From Parafrankia sp041008525 (GTDB lineage: Bacteria; Actinomycetota; Actinomycetes; Frankiales; Frankiaceae): 64,000 bases of DNA. The notes under the pieces are model-generated. The model was not told where the DNA came from and did no database searches. It saw only the letters and a program-made list of their open reading frames with translations. The number at the start of each line of letters is the position of its first letter. Position 1 is the first letter of the stretch. The stretch lies in contig NZ_JBFLUG010000002.1 of the NCBI RefSeq assembly GCF_041008525.1, positions 62,001-126,000 on the forward strand, in the 5' to 3' direction. The translations under genes and the position numbers were made by a program. Shown here piece by piece: positions 42,065 through 51,160 of this stretch.

Positions 42065-44299
42065 ATGCCGTCTGATGAGCGGTACGGCCACGGGGCGCGT
42101 CCGCTCTCGCGGCCGCGTCGCGGTGGTGAGGCCGAGACAGGTGGGCCGGACGCACCCGGCGCTGCCTTCGACCCCGAGATGCTGTCGGCGCGTGGGCGTC
42201 CGACGCGCCGCCGCGGGCGCACAGCACCACTCGCGCCGTACCCGGACCGACCGGAGAACTTCGACGACGCCGACCGCGGCGACGCCGGCGGCCGGGGCGA
42301 GCCCGGCCGCCGTGATGACGCCGGCCGGCGCCCGGGCGCCGATCGTCATCCCGCCGATCGCCGACCAGGTGAGGACCGGCGCTTCGGTGACGGCGGGCAT
42401 CGCGTGGCCGACCCGCTCGGCGAGGCGGGCGAGCCCGACGCCGCCGACCGGCGCGCGGCGCGCGGCCGGCCCGACGGGCGGGGTCGCGATCGTGACCGCG
42501 GGTCTGCGGCGGACCGGTCCCAGCCGAGCGGTCGGGCCCGGGAGCGGGGCCGCGGCACCAGCCGGGACGCCGGCCGGCCGGCCGCCGGTGACCTGGCCAC
42601 CCAGCACTTCCGCCGCAGCGACTGGGACGGGGCGCCCCGAGACGGGCGCGGCGGGGCCAGGCCTCGGGAGAACGCCGACGCCCACAGCGACGGCCGGGTG
42701 GGTGCCGACCAGACGATGGTGATGCCGCCGGTCCGGCCGAAGCCGCCCGAGGCAGGGCCTGGGCCTGCGCTCCGCGACAACCCCGGCCGCCGCGATGACG
42801 GGTCCCGTGCCGCGGCGACCGGGCGCTCCAGTCGGGATCGCGGCGCGGTGACGGACCGCCCCGGTCGGGATCGCGACCGCGCCGACCGGGACCGCGCCGA
42901 CCGGGACCGCGCCGACCGCGACCGCGCCGACCGCGACCGCGCCGGCCGGGACCGCACGGGCGAGGCAGGCGGCGCCGGCCGAGGGGCGCGAGGCCACGCT
43001 GCCGTGGCTTCCAGCGGTTCGGTCACCGGGATCCTGCCCATGGCGGGCGACGAGCGTGATCATGGGGGGCGTGGCCGGGTCGCCGGCGCTGCCGGTGGCG
43101 GGAACCGCCCCGGTGACGACAGGTCGGTGACGCACCGGGCCACCGACTGGATCATCGAGCACTGGGGGGCGAAGCCCGGGCGGCACCCGTATCTGCCGGT
43201 GGCCCTGGTGGTCTTCGCCGTGCTCCTCGCGCTGGTCGCCTGGATGTTAGGGCCCGCCCAGCACGAGGACGCCGACCTCGCCGCCAACTCCGCTCCGGTG
43301 CAGGCGCCGATACCGAGCCCGGCCGTGGCGTCGCAGGTACCGGTCACGGCCCCGGCGCCGGGGCCGCAGAACCAGCAGCCGATGGCGGCGCCGCCATCGG
43401 CCAGGGTCGAGCGGGCGGCGACGAGCGGTCTCTTCCCGAGCGGGGTCGCCGCGCACACGATGGCCGAGGCGAACGCCTGGGCGGAGTTCCGCGGCACCCC
43501 GGTGGACGTCGTGGTGACGTACACCGACCGGGACAGCTGGGACGCGATCGTCAACCCGTGGATGGGCCGGGTCTTCTCCTCCTTCCCCGGTGATCTGGTT
43601 ATCAGCGTTCCGATGTTTCCCGACGAGGGGCCGCAGAAGGGAAACCTGGTCTCCTGCGCCGAGGGTGACTACAACGCCCGGTGGCGCCAGTTCGGCCGGT
43701 GGCTGGTGAGCCAGGGGCGGGGTGACTCGTTCGTCCGGCTGGGGTGGGAGTTCAACGGGGGGTGGTTCGCCTGGAAGGCCTCGGCGAACCCGACGGCCTA
43801 CAAACAGTGCTTCCAGAACGCCTCGTCGTCGATCAAGGAGACGAGCCCCGAGGTGCGCATCGACTGGACCATCAACGCCCACGGCCCGGACTACGACGCC
43901 TTCAGCGTCTACCCGGGCAACCAGTACGTCGACGTGATCGGCATCGACAGCTACGACCAGTACCCACCGAGCCCCACGTCCAGAGAGTTCGGCGAGCAGT
44001 GCAACGCTGACCAGGGCCTGTGCCAGGTGATCAACTTCGCCCGCCAGAACGGCAAGCTGTTCTCGGTGCCCGAGTGGAGTGTGGTGAGCCAGCAGAACAC
44101 CCAGGCGGGAATGCGCGGCGCCGCCGGCGGAGACAACCCGGTCTACATCCAGGAGATGTACAACGTCTTCCGGCGCAACGCCAACATCCTGGCGTACGAG
44201 GCGTACTTCAACGACGACATCGTGGGCAACGTCCGCTCGACCCTGGTGAACCCGAACCGGCACCCGGCCTCGTCCGCCCTCTACCAGCGTCTCTGGTAG
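42065..44299 (+). CDS. Membrane-anchored GH26-like glycoside hydrolase (long paralogue, disordered cytoplasmic arm)
   Basis: Residues 1-~370 are an Arg/Asp/Gly-rich disordered arm with a DRDRA repeat (about residues 268-297). One transmembrane helix follows (LPVALVVFAVLLALVAWMLG, ~377-396). The extracellular domain (~450-744) is paralogous to that of the gene at 35079: RLGWEFNGGWF with probable acid/base Glu562, SVPEWS with probable nucleophile Glu670, VIGIDSYDQYP, and MYNVFRRNANILAYEAYF. Codon 395, within the helix, is TTA, rare in this genome. ATG 42065 is chosen although the frame opens earlier. Length 744 aa. It likely cleaves the same glycan family as its paralogue, with the arm facing the cytoplasm. 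Confidence 0.86.
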   Translation: MPSDERYGHGARPLSRPRRGGEAETGGPDAPGAAFDPEMLSARGRPTRRRGRTAPLAPYPDRPENFDDADRGDAGGRGEPGRRDDAGRRPGADRHPADRRPGEDRRFGDGGHRVADPLGEAGEPDAADRRAARGRPDGRGRDRDRGSAADRSQPSGRARERGRGTSRDAGRPAAGDLATQHFRRSDWDGAPRDGRGGARPRENADAHSDGRVGADQTMVMPPVRPKPPEAGPGPALRDNPGRRDDGSRAAATGRSSRDRGAVTDRPGRDRDRADRDRADRDRADRDRADRDRAGRDRTGEAGGAGRGARGHAAVASSGSVTGILPMAGDERDHGGRGRVAGAAGGGNRPGDDRSVTHRATDWIIEHWGAKPGRHPYLPVALVVFAVLLALVAWMLGPAQHEDADLAANSAPVQAPIPSPAVASQVPVTAPAPGPQNQQPMAAPPSARVERAATSGLFPSGVAAHTMAEANAWAEFRGTPVDVVVTYTDRDSWDAIVNPWMGRVFSSFPGDLVISVPMFPDEGPQKGNLVSCAEGDYNARWRQFGRWLVSQGRGDSFVRLGWEFNGGWFAWKASANPTAYKQCFQNASSSIKETSPEVRIDWTINAHGPDYDAFSVYPGNQYVDVIGIDSYDQYPPSPTSREFGEQCNADQGLCQVINFARQNGKLFSVPEWSVVSQQNTQAGMRGAAGGDNPVYIQEMYNVFRRNANILAYEAYFNDDIVGNVRSTLVNPNRHPASSALYQRLW
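42866..42955 (+). repeat. 15-bp tandem repeat coding DRDRA
   Basis: About six near-identical copies of a GACCGGGACCGCGCC-type unit encode alternating Asp/Arg (DRDRA)n in the cytoplasmic arm of the GH26-like protein. In-frame unit length means slippage changes length without frameshift. Confidence 0.85.
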
Positions 44300-44323
44300 C
44301 CCCACCCCACTCCCGGCCCAGGG

Positions 44324-44350
44324 CCCCGCGCCTCCGCCGGAGGTGCGGGG
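44324..44350. terminator. Hairpin between convergent GH26-like and MerR genes
   Basis: CCCCGCGCCTCCG (44324-44336) pairs with CGGAGGTGCGGGG (44338-44350) with one G-T wobble. It lies in the 82-base gap between two converging genes and probably serves both. Confidence 0.65.
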
Positions 44351-44381
44351 GACCGTTCGCCGGCCGTCCTGAGGTTCCTGG

Positions 44382-44795
44382 TCAGGACGTCCCGGAGCGT
44401 TCGGCGTCGTCGTGCAGGCCCCCGACGAACGCCTCCGCCACCTGCACCTGCTCGCGCAGCGCGGTCAGCTTCTCCTCCGCCAGCGTCACCCAGGTCGCGA
44501 GCCGGGCCTGCAGCTCCGCTCGCCTCGCGGCGGGCAGCTCCGGCTCCTGGAGCTCGTCGCGCAGCATCAGCAGCGAACGCATCTCGTCCAGAGTGAAGCC
44601 GAGCGGCTTCATCTTCTTGATCAGGAAGAGGCGGTCGACGGCGTCGTCGTCGTAGAGGCGGAAGCCACCGACCGTCCGGCCCACGGGCATGAGGAGGCCG
44701 GCCTCCTCGTAGTACCGCACCGTGCGCAGTGACAGCCCGACTCGCTCGGCGACATCCCCGATCTGGTGGACGTCGCGGCGTCGCGTGGTGGACAA
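44382..44795 (-). CDS. MerR-family transcriptional regulator
   Basis: The N-terminal winged helix-turn-helix is typical of MerR: HQIGDVAERVGLSLRTVRYY, EEAGLLMPVGRTVGGFRLYD, then DDAVDRLFLIKKMKPLGFTL and DEMRSLL. A coiled-coil dimerisation helix follows and the protein ends without an obvious effector domain or clustered cysteines, so the signal is unknown. The TTG at 44795 with AAGGG just upstream gives 137 aa. An ATG at 44879 would add 28 residues unlike the family. Divergent from mfd; it could regulate itself or nearby genes. Confidence 0.85.
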   Translation of the reverse strand: MSTTRRRDVHQIGDVAERVGLSLRTVRYYEEAGLLMPVGRTVGGFRLYDDDAVDRLFLIKKMKPLGFTLDEMRSLLMLRDELQEPELPAARRAELQARLATWVTLAEEKLTALREQVQVAEAFVGGLHDDAERSGTS

Positions 44796-45217
44796 GTCGA
44801 CCCTTACGTCAGTATCTGTCGCCGGCGGCAAACCGGGCGTCAGCCGACTGTACGTCGATCCGCCACGCGGCGCCCGCATCTTGGCGCAGTGCCCTGCCGT
44901 ACGCTGGGTGCGACGACCTCGCCGCGGGTATGTGTCGAGGGCCGGGTACGTGGGTCGGGGGCACGAGGCTGGCCTGAGTCCGGCTGGCGCGAGTCCGTCT
45001 GTGGGGGTCGGGCCCGTCTGCCGTCACGGCGGTCTCCGGCTGTGTCCCCCCAGGCAATATCGCCCGCGGCGGGACTGTTGCACCGGTGGACGGCCGCCGG
45101 GCGGTGCCGCCCTCCGGCTTTCCCGGTTCTCCGGCTTCCTCCGGTTCCCCGGTCGGTCGGAGCCACATCGGAGCCGCACCTGATTCGCTGGCACTGGAGA
45201 GGCACGGGACGGATCAC
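44796..45217. other. Intergenic region between merR-type gene and mfd
   Basis: About 420 bases between divergent starts. No gene or RNA is recognised; it should contain the two promoters. Positioning within it is uncertain because the merR start is not fixed. Confidence 0.4.
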
Positions 45218-48200
45218 ATGACCCTCGCGCCGCTGCTCGACGCGCTCACAGCCCGCCCTGGTGGCGACCCGGCGCTGATCCGCGCCCTGTCCTCGCTGGA
45301 CGAGCCTGTCCTGGATCTGGCCGGCCCCGCCGGGCTGCGGCCGTTCGCCGCCGCGGCGCTGGCCGGTCCGGGCCGCACCACGCTGGTTGTCACCGCCACC
45401 GGCCGGGAGGCCGACGACCTGGCCGACGCGCTGGGGAGCCTGCTCGGCCCGGAGCGGGTCGCCGTCTACCCGAGCTGGGAGACGCTGCCGCACGAGCGGC
45501 TCTCCCCGCGCGCCGACACGGTGGGCCGCCGGCTGGCCGTCCTGCGTCGCCTCGCCCATCCGGATGCGCGAGGTGGCGCCGGCCCGCTCGCGGTCGTCGT
45601 CGCCCCGGTCCGCTCGGTGCTGCAGCCGCAGGTCGCCGGCCTGGGTGATCTGGCCCCGGTCACCCTGGTCAAGGGGGACAACGCCGACCTGGAGGAGGTC
45701 ACCGCCCGGCTCGTCGGGATCGCCTACCACCGGGTCGACCTGGTGGAGCGCCGTGGCGAGATGGCGGTGCGCGGCGGCATCCTGGACGTCTTCCCGCCCA
45801 CCGAGGAACACCCGCTGCGGATCGAGTTCTTCGGCGACGAGGTGGACGACATCCGGCACTTCTCCGTCGCCGACCAGCGGGCCCTGCCCGCGGCCGACGG
45901 CGCCGGGCCGCCGGCCCTGTTCGCCCCGCCGTGCCGTGAGCTGCTGCTCACCGAGGACGTCCGGGCCCGGGCAGCCGCGCTGGCGAAGGAACACCCGCAG
46001 CTCGTCGACATGCTGGACAAGATCGCTCAGGGCATCCCGGTCGAGGGGATGGAGGCGCTCTCGCCCGTCCTCGTCGACGAGATGACCCTCCTGCTGGACG
46101 AGTTCCCGCCCGCCTCGCGTGTCCTCGTCTGTGATCCCGAGCGGGTGCGCACCCGGGCGGCGGAGCTGGTGCGGACCAGCAAGGAGTTCCTCGAGGCCTC
46201 GTGGAGCGTGGCGGCGCTCGGCGGCGGCACGCCGATCGACCTGGGCGCGGCCACCTACCGCTCGGTCGCCGAGGCCCGGGAGCGCGCCGCCCAGCTGGGG
46301 ATCCCCTGGTGGTCGGTCAGCCCGTTCGCCGCCGACCCCGCCGCCGGTGAGCCCGACGAGCTGCTCGGCGACGACACGGTCGTGGCGAGCCTGCGCCCCG
46401 CTCCCGCCTACCACGGCGACACCGCGCGGGCCACCGCGGACATCAAGGGCTGGCTTGCCGACTCCTGGCGGGTGCTGCTCGTCACCGAGGGGCACGGGCC
46501 GGCCGAGCGGCTCGTCGAGATCCTGCGGGAGGCCGACCTCGGTGCCCGGCTCGCCGCCGACGCCGAACTCGTCCCGGGCGTGGCCATCGTCACGCAGGCC
46601 CAGCTCGGCCAGGGCTTCCTCAGCCCGACCCTGCGCCTGGCGGTGCTCACCGAGACCGACCTGGCCGGCGCCCGCGGTGTCACCACCCGGGACATGCGGC
46701 GGATGCCGAGCCGCCGGCGCAAGGGCATCGACCCGCTCGCCCTCGCCGCCGGTGACCTGGTCGTACACGACGCCCACGGAGTCGGCCGCTACGTCGAGAT
46801 GGTGACCCGCACGGTCGCCGGGGCCAAGCGCGAGTACCTGCTGCTGGAGTACGCCCGCGGCGACCGGCTGTACGTGCCCACCGACCAGCTCGAGCAGATC
46901 ACCCGCTATGTCGGCGGCGAGGGCCCGAGCCTGGACCGGATCGGCGGCGCCGACTGGGCCAAGCGCAAGACCCGTGCCCGCAAGGCGGTCAAGGAGATCG
47001 CCGGCGAGCTGATCCGGCTGTACAGCGCGCGGATGGCGGCGCCCGGCCACGCCTTCGGCCCCGACACGCCCTGGCAGCGCGAGCTGGAGGACGCCTTCCC
47101 CTTCCGGGAGACCCCCGACCAGCTCTCCGCGATCGACGAGGTCAAGGCCGACATGGAGAAGCCGGTCCCGATGGACCGGGTGATCTGCGGCGACGTCGGG
47201 TACGGCAAGACCGAGATCGCGGTCCGGGCGGCGTTCAAGGCGGTGGCGGACGGCCGGCAGGTCGCCGTGCTCGTCCCGACCACACTGCTCGTCCAGCAGC
47301 ACTACCAGACCTTCGCCGAGCGGTACGCGCCGTTCCCCGTCACGGTGAAGGCGATGAGCCGCTTCAACTCGCCCTCCGAGCAGCGGGCGGTGCTCGAGGG
47401 GCTCACGAACGGCACGGTGGACGTCGTGATCGGCACCCACCGGCTGCTCTCCGGCGAGGCGAAGTTCTCCGACCTCGGCCTGGTCATCGTCGACGAGGAA
47501 CAGCGCTTCGGTGTCGAGCACAAGGAACACCTGAAGAAGATGCGGACGGCGGTCGACGTGCTCACCATGAGCGCCACCCCGATCCCGCGGACGCTGGAGA
47601 TGTCGATCACCGGCATCCGTGAGCTCTCCACCATCGACACCCCGCCCGAGGAGCGCCATCCGGTGCTCACCTCGGTGGCTCCCTACGACCCGAACCAGGT
47701 CGGCGCGGCCATCCGGCGGGAACTGCTCCGCGAGGGCCAGGTCTTCTTCATCCACAACCGGGTCGAGAGCATCGACCGCGCCGCCGCCCGGCTGCGTGAG
47801 CTGGTGCCCGAGGCCCGCATCGCGACCGCCCACGGCCAGATGCACGAGGACGCCCTCGAACAGGTGATGGTCTCCTTCTGGGAGAAGAAGTTCGACGTCC
47901 TCGTCTGCACCACGATCGTCGAGTCGGGCCTGGACATCTCGAACGCGAACACACTGATCGTCGAGCGGGCCGACAACTTCGGCCTCTCCCAGCTGCACCA
48001 GCTGCGCGGGCGGGTCGGCCGCGGCCGCGAGCGGGCCTACGCCTACTTCCTCTACCCGCCGGACCGCCCGCTCTCCGAGACGGCGCACGACCGGCTCGCG
48101 ACCATCGCGCAGCACAACGACCTCGGCGCCGGCATGGCTGTGGCGATGAAGGACCTGGAGATCCGCGGCGCCGGCAACCTGCTCGGCGGCGAGCAGTCCG

Positions 48201-48805
48201 GCCACATCGCCTCCGTCGGCTTCGACCTGTACGTCCGGATGGTCGGCGAGGCGGTGGCCGAGTACAAGGGCGAGGTCGAGGAGCCGCTGGAGGTGAAGGT
48301 CGAGCTGCCCGTCGACGCGAACCTGCCGCACGACTACGTGCCCAGCGAGCGGCTGCGTCTCGACGCCTACCGCCGGCTTGCCGCCGCCGTCTCCGACGAC
48401 GACATCACCGAGGTCCGCGGCGAGCTGACCGATCGCTTCGGCCCGCTGCCCGAGCCGGTGGAGAACCTGCTGGCCGTCGCCCACCTGCGGGTCCTCGCCC
48501 GCCGGCACGGCGTCGCCGAGATCACCGTCGCCGGCCGCCAGATCAGGTTCGCCCCGCTGGACCTGCGGGAGAGCCAGACCCTGCGGCTCAACCGGCTCTA
48601 CAAGGGATCCGTGGTCAAGGCGGCGGTGCGCACGGTGCTCGTCCCGGCGCCGACCGAGACCGGCCGGATCGGCTCCCGCCCGCTGCGCGACCGCGCGCTG
48701 CTGGCCTGGGCCGGTCAGCTGCTCGAAGCAGTCGCCGGCGACTCGGTCGCCGCGGCGGCCAGCCGGGACGCCGCGAGTCCGGCCGGCCGTGCGGCACGCC
48801 GATGA
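45218..48805 (+). CDS. mfd: Transcription-repair coupling factor
   Basis: Mfd removes RNA polymerase stalled at DNA lesions and recruits UvrA. The N-terminal UvrB-like region (VVTATGREADDLADAL, VYPSWETLPHERLSPR) is followed by the RNA-polymerase-interacting domain (AAGDLVVHDAHGVGRYVEMV). The superfamily 2 translocase has Walker A GDVGYGKTEIAVRAAF (about residue 658), the DEEQ box in IVDEEQRFGVEHKE, MSATPIPRTLEMS and the QLRGRVGRGRERAYAY motif. The C-terminal domain closes with ERLRLDAYRRLAAAV. ATG 45218 gives 1195 aa, normal. Heads the conserved mfd, SurA-like lipoprotein, mazG series. Confidence 0.97.
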   Translation: MTLAPLLDALTARPGGDPALIRALSSLDEPVLDLAGPAGLRPFAAAALAGPGRTTLVVTATGREADDLADALGSLLGPERVAVYPSWETLPHERLSPRADTVGRRLAVLRRLAHPDARGGAGPLAVVVAPVRSVLQPQVAGLGDLAPVTLVKGDNADLEEVTARLVGIAYHRVDLVERRGEMAVRGGILDVFPPTEEHPLRIEFFGDEVDDIRHFSVADQRALPAADGAGPPALFAPPCRELLLTEDVRARAAALAKEHPQLVDMLDKIAQGIPVEGMEALSPVLVDEMTLLLDEFPPASRVLVCDPERVRTRAAELVRTSKEFLEASWSVAALGGGTPIDLGAATYRSVAEARERAAQLGIPWWSVSPFAADPAAGEPDELLGDDTVVASLRPAPAYHGDTARATADIKGWLADSWRVLLVTEGHGPAERLVEILREADLGARLAADAELVPGVAIVTQAQLGQGFLSPTLRLAVLTETDLAGARGVTTRDMRRMPSRRRKGIDPLALAAGDLVVHDAHGVGRYVEMVTRTVAGAKREYLLLEYARGDRLYVPTDQLEQITRYVGGEGPSLDRIGGADWAKRKTRARKAVKEIAGELIRLYSARMAAPGHAFGPDTPWQRELEDAFPFRETPDQLSAIDEVKADMEKPVPMDRVICGDVGYGKTEIAVRAAFKAVADGRQVAVLVPTTLLVQQHYQTFAERYAPFPVTVKAMSRFNSPSEQRAVLEGLTNGTVDVVIGTHRLLSGEAKFSDLGLVIVDEEQRFGVEHKEHLKKMRTAVDVLTMSATPIPRTLEMSITGIRELSTIDTPPEERHPVLTSVAPYDPNQVGAAIRRELLREGQVFFIHNRVESIDRAAARLRELVPEARIATAHGQMHEDALEQVMVSFWEKKFDVLVCTTIVESGLDISNANTLIVERADNFGLSQLHQLRGRVGRGRERAYAYFLYPPDRPLSETAHDRLATIAQHNDLGAGMAVAMKDLEIRGAGNLLGGEQSGHIASVGFDLYVRMVGEAVAEYKGEVEEPLEVKVELPVDANLPHDYVPSERLRLDAYRRLAAAVSDDDITEVRGELTDRFGPLPEPVENLLAVAHLRVLARRHGVAEITVAGRQIRFAPLDLRESQTLRLNRLYKGSVVKAAVRTVLVPAPTETGRIGSRPLRDRALLAWAGQLLEAVAGDSVAAAASRDAASPAGRAARR

Positions 48806-48914
48806 GGCACGCCGGGCCGGCGGACGGTGCCGGGAGCCGTTCGTGGCCCGCCGGTGAGGTGAGCCGGACCGGCCCCTTCCACTTCCGGGCCGAGGAGCGG
48901 ATACGGTCAGTGCC

Positions 48915-49670
48915 GTGAAGTTTCCGCGTCTTCTTGCCGGGCTCGGGCTCGCCGTGCTGACCGGCATCGCAGGTACCGCATGCACGACGCACGCCGGGGC
49001 GGCCGCCCAGGTCGGGTCCAGCACGATCGAGACCTCCACCGTGCGTGGCATCGTCGACCGCGGTTTCGAGGCGGTCGAGTCCGTCCCCGCCGAGCAGGCC
49101 GCCCAGAGCCTCGACCGCGCGGAGCTCCAGCGCCGCACGATCACGACCCTGGTCCAGCTGAAGGTGTTGGAGACGGAGGCGAAGCGGCTCGGCATCACGC
49201 TGAGCGGCCAGGACATCGACGCCTACTACCAGGCGTACTCGGTTCTGCGCTTCGGCAGCGTCGAGGCGTTCGAGACCCGCGCCGCCGCGGCCGGTTTCGC
49301 CCGGGAGGACGTCGACGTCATCGTCCGGGCCGGAGCGCTCGAGTCGGCAATCGGCGACAAGGTCGCCCCGACCACGCTCGCCTCGCCCGCGGAGGCCCGC
49401 GCGCAGTACGACGGCATCGTCGCCCAGGTCGGCGACCTGCCCCTGACCTTCGAGGTGGCACGGCCCTACCTGCAGCGCTTCCTGGCGTCCGACCAGCGCT
49501 CCGCCAGGATCCAGCCGCTGCTGGAGGAGGCCGCGACCCGCGAGCACATCTCCGTCAACCCGCGCTTCGGCGAGTGGGACCCGAAGCAGTTCGCCGTGGT
49601 CTCCGCGCCGGGCACGATCGCGACGACGTCCGCCCCGGAGCCCGCGCTGGACCTCTCGCTGCAGTCCTGA
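48915..49670 (+). CDS. SurA N-terminal-domain lipoprotein
   Basis: A 251-aa exported protein. The signal sequence FPRLLAGLGLAVLTGIAG runs into a probable lipidation Cys23 (GTAC; a loose lipobox). The body matches the SurA/PrsA-type N-terminal chaperone domain: TITTLVQLKVLETEAKRLGI, SGQDIDAYYQAYSVLRFG and ARAQYDGIVAQVGDLP. There is no parvulin domain. The GTG start at 48915 lies 109 bases after mfd. Location between mfd and mazG is conserved in actinobacteria. A folding-helper role outside the membrane is inferred. Confidence 0.86.
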   Translation: MKFPRLLAGLGLAVLTGIAGTACTTHAGAAAQVGSSTIETSTVRGIVDRGFEAVESVPAEQAAQSLDRAELQRRTITTLVQLKVLETEAKRLGITLSGQDIDAYYQAYSVLRFGSVEAFETRAAAAGFAREDVDVIVRAGALESAIGDKVAPTTLASPAEARAQYDGIVAQVGDLPLTFEVARPYLQRFLASDQRSARIQPLLEEAATREHISVNPRFGEWDPKQFAVVSAPGTIATTSAPEPALDLSLQS

Positions 49671-49741
49671 CACACGCGGTCCTGGAACCACAGTCCTGAC
49701 GCTGCGGTCCTGACGCTGCCGTGCTGACACTGCGGTCCTGA
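49664..49741 (+). repeat. 14-15-bp direct repeats between the SurA-like gene and mazG
   Basis: Six GTCCTGA-type units start at 49664, 49679, 49693, 49707, 49721 and 49735; the longest shared unit is GTCCTGACGCTGC. The first copy lies in the gene's last codons. It resembles the CCTGA-centred repeats in the rplY leader. Confidence 0.8.
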
Positions 49742-49783
49742 TCACGGCCGGCGGGCCCCGGCCTGCTGGAGGGAACATCCGTC

Positions 49784-51028
49784 ATGGCACCGCGCATCAC
49801 ACTGGTCGAGACGAGCGCCCGGGTGGCCCCCGGGCTGCTCACAGCCGCAGCCTGGGACCTGCTCCGCTCGGTCCCGGTCTGGACGGCGAATCCGGCCCAT
49901 CCACAGCTTGCGGCGCTGCGCGCGGCCGGCGTCGAGGTGTCGCTCCTGCGCGACCTGCCCGATCAGGCCGACCTGGTCGCGCAGGTGCGGGCCGCTGTCG
50001 CTGCCGCCGCGGCGGAGACGGCCGGCGGTCGGCAGCCGGAGCAGATCGCCTGGCTGCTGGACCCGGTCACCCCGAACGCCGTCGACCAGGCGCTGCGCGA
50101 GGCCGGTGCGGCGGCGGGGATCGACCTGCTCACCGCCACCCAGGACCTCCCCGGCTCGGCGCTGCTCGACGCCGTCGCGGTGATGGACCGGCTCCGCTCG
50201 CCCGGCGGCTGCCCCTGGGACGCCGAGCAGACCCATGCCTCGCTGGCGCCCTACCTGCTTGAAGAGGCGTACGAGGCCTACCAGGCCATCGAGGACGGTG
50301 ATCTCACCGAGCTGCGCGAGGAGCTCGGGGACGTTCTGATGCAGGTGCTCTTCCACGCCCGGGTGGCGGCCGAGGCCGGCCCGCGGGGCTGGGACGTGGA
50401 CGACGTCGCGACCGGCCTCGCCGCCAAGCTGATCCGCCGTCATCCGCACGTCTTCGGAGATGTCGCCGTCTCCGGTGCCGACGACGTGGTCACCAACTGG
50501 GACGCGATCAAGGCCCAGGAGAAGAGCCGGAAGTCGGTCACCGAGGGCGTGCCGCTCTCCGCGCCGGCGCTGTCTCTCACGGCCAAGCTGCTCCGGCGTG
50601 CGGTGAAGCTCGGGTTTCCGCTCGTCCTGGCCCTTCCGGCGGAGGAGGGCGAGGCTGGCCGCCCGGATGCCCCGGATGCCCCGGATGCCCCGGCGGCTCC
50701 GTCCGAGCTCGTGGGGCTCGCCGTCGGGCTGGCACGCGGCGCTGGGGCTGGCGCTGGCGCGTCTGCCGGCGCCGACGGCATCAACGAGAAGTGGGTCGGG
50801 GAGCTCCTGTTCGCCGCCGCCGCGCTGGCGGGTGCGTACGACGTCGACCCGGAGGCGGCGCTGCGGGGCCGCGCCCGGGCCTTCCGCGATCGGCTGGCTC
50901 AGGCCGAGCACGCCGCCCTCGACGGCGGCCAGGAGCCCGCACGGCTCGACGCGGCCGGCTGGGGCGCGCTGTGGGAGGCTGCCGGGCCGGTGACCGCGTC
51001 GGGGCCGGTGGCCGCCCCCGGAGCCTGA
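49784..51028 (+). CDS. mazG: MazG family nucleoside triphosphate pyrophosphohydrolase
   Basis: MazG hydrolyses (d)NTPs to monophosphates and PPi, sanitising pools or limiting (p)ppGpp. The catalytic domain starts VMDRLRSPGGCPWDAEQTH and carries the metal-binding EExxE/ExxD helices in YLLEEAYEAYQAIEDG and ELREELGDVLMQVLFHARVA. DVVTNWDAIKAQEK follows. The N-terminal ~115 residues form a domain common in actinobacterial MazG. The C-terminal half contains a Pro/Asp/Ala-rich linker (RPDAPDAPDAPAAPS) and then INEKWVGELLFAAAALAG. At 414 aa it is somewhat long, due to that linker. ATG 49784 follows GGAGGGAA. Confidence 0.93.
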   Translation: MAPRITLVETSARVAPGLLTAAAWDLLRSVPVWTANPAHPQLAALRAAGVEVSLLRDLPDQADLVAQVRAAVAAAAAETAGGRQPEQIAWLLDPVTPNAVDQALREAGAAAGIDLLTATQDLPGSALLDAVAVMDRLRSPGGCPWDAEQTHASLAPYLLEEAYEAYQAIEDGDLTELREELGDVLMQVLFHARVAAEAGPRGWDVDDVATGLAAKLIRRHPHVFGDVAVSGADDVVTNWDAIKAQEKSRKSVTEGVPLSAPALSLTAKLLRRAVKLGFPLVLALPAEEGEAGRPDAPDAPDAPAAPSELVGLAVGLARGAGAGAGASAGADGINEKWVGELLFAAAALAGAYDVDPEAALRGRARAFRDRLAQAEHAALDGGQEPARLDAAGWGALWEAAGPVTASGPVAAPGA

Positions 51029-51160
51029 CTGCCGGGAGCCTGACTGCCCGGAGCCCGAAGGCCCGGAGGTGCCCGCCTGCGCCCAGGGCCCGGGCCACCG
51101 CGTGGTCCGCTGTTGTGCGGGTGGCGCCTGGGCGGGCACCAGGTCGTCTAGCCTCACAGC

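Noticed and set aside
44840..49216. A 1458-codon open frame on the minus strand opposite mfd
   Set aside because: It is the antisense shadow of mfd and neighbours, with repetitive Arg/Gly/Val composition and no domain; mfd on the plus strand is unambiguous.
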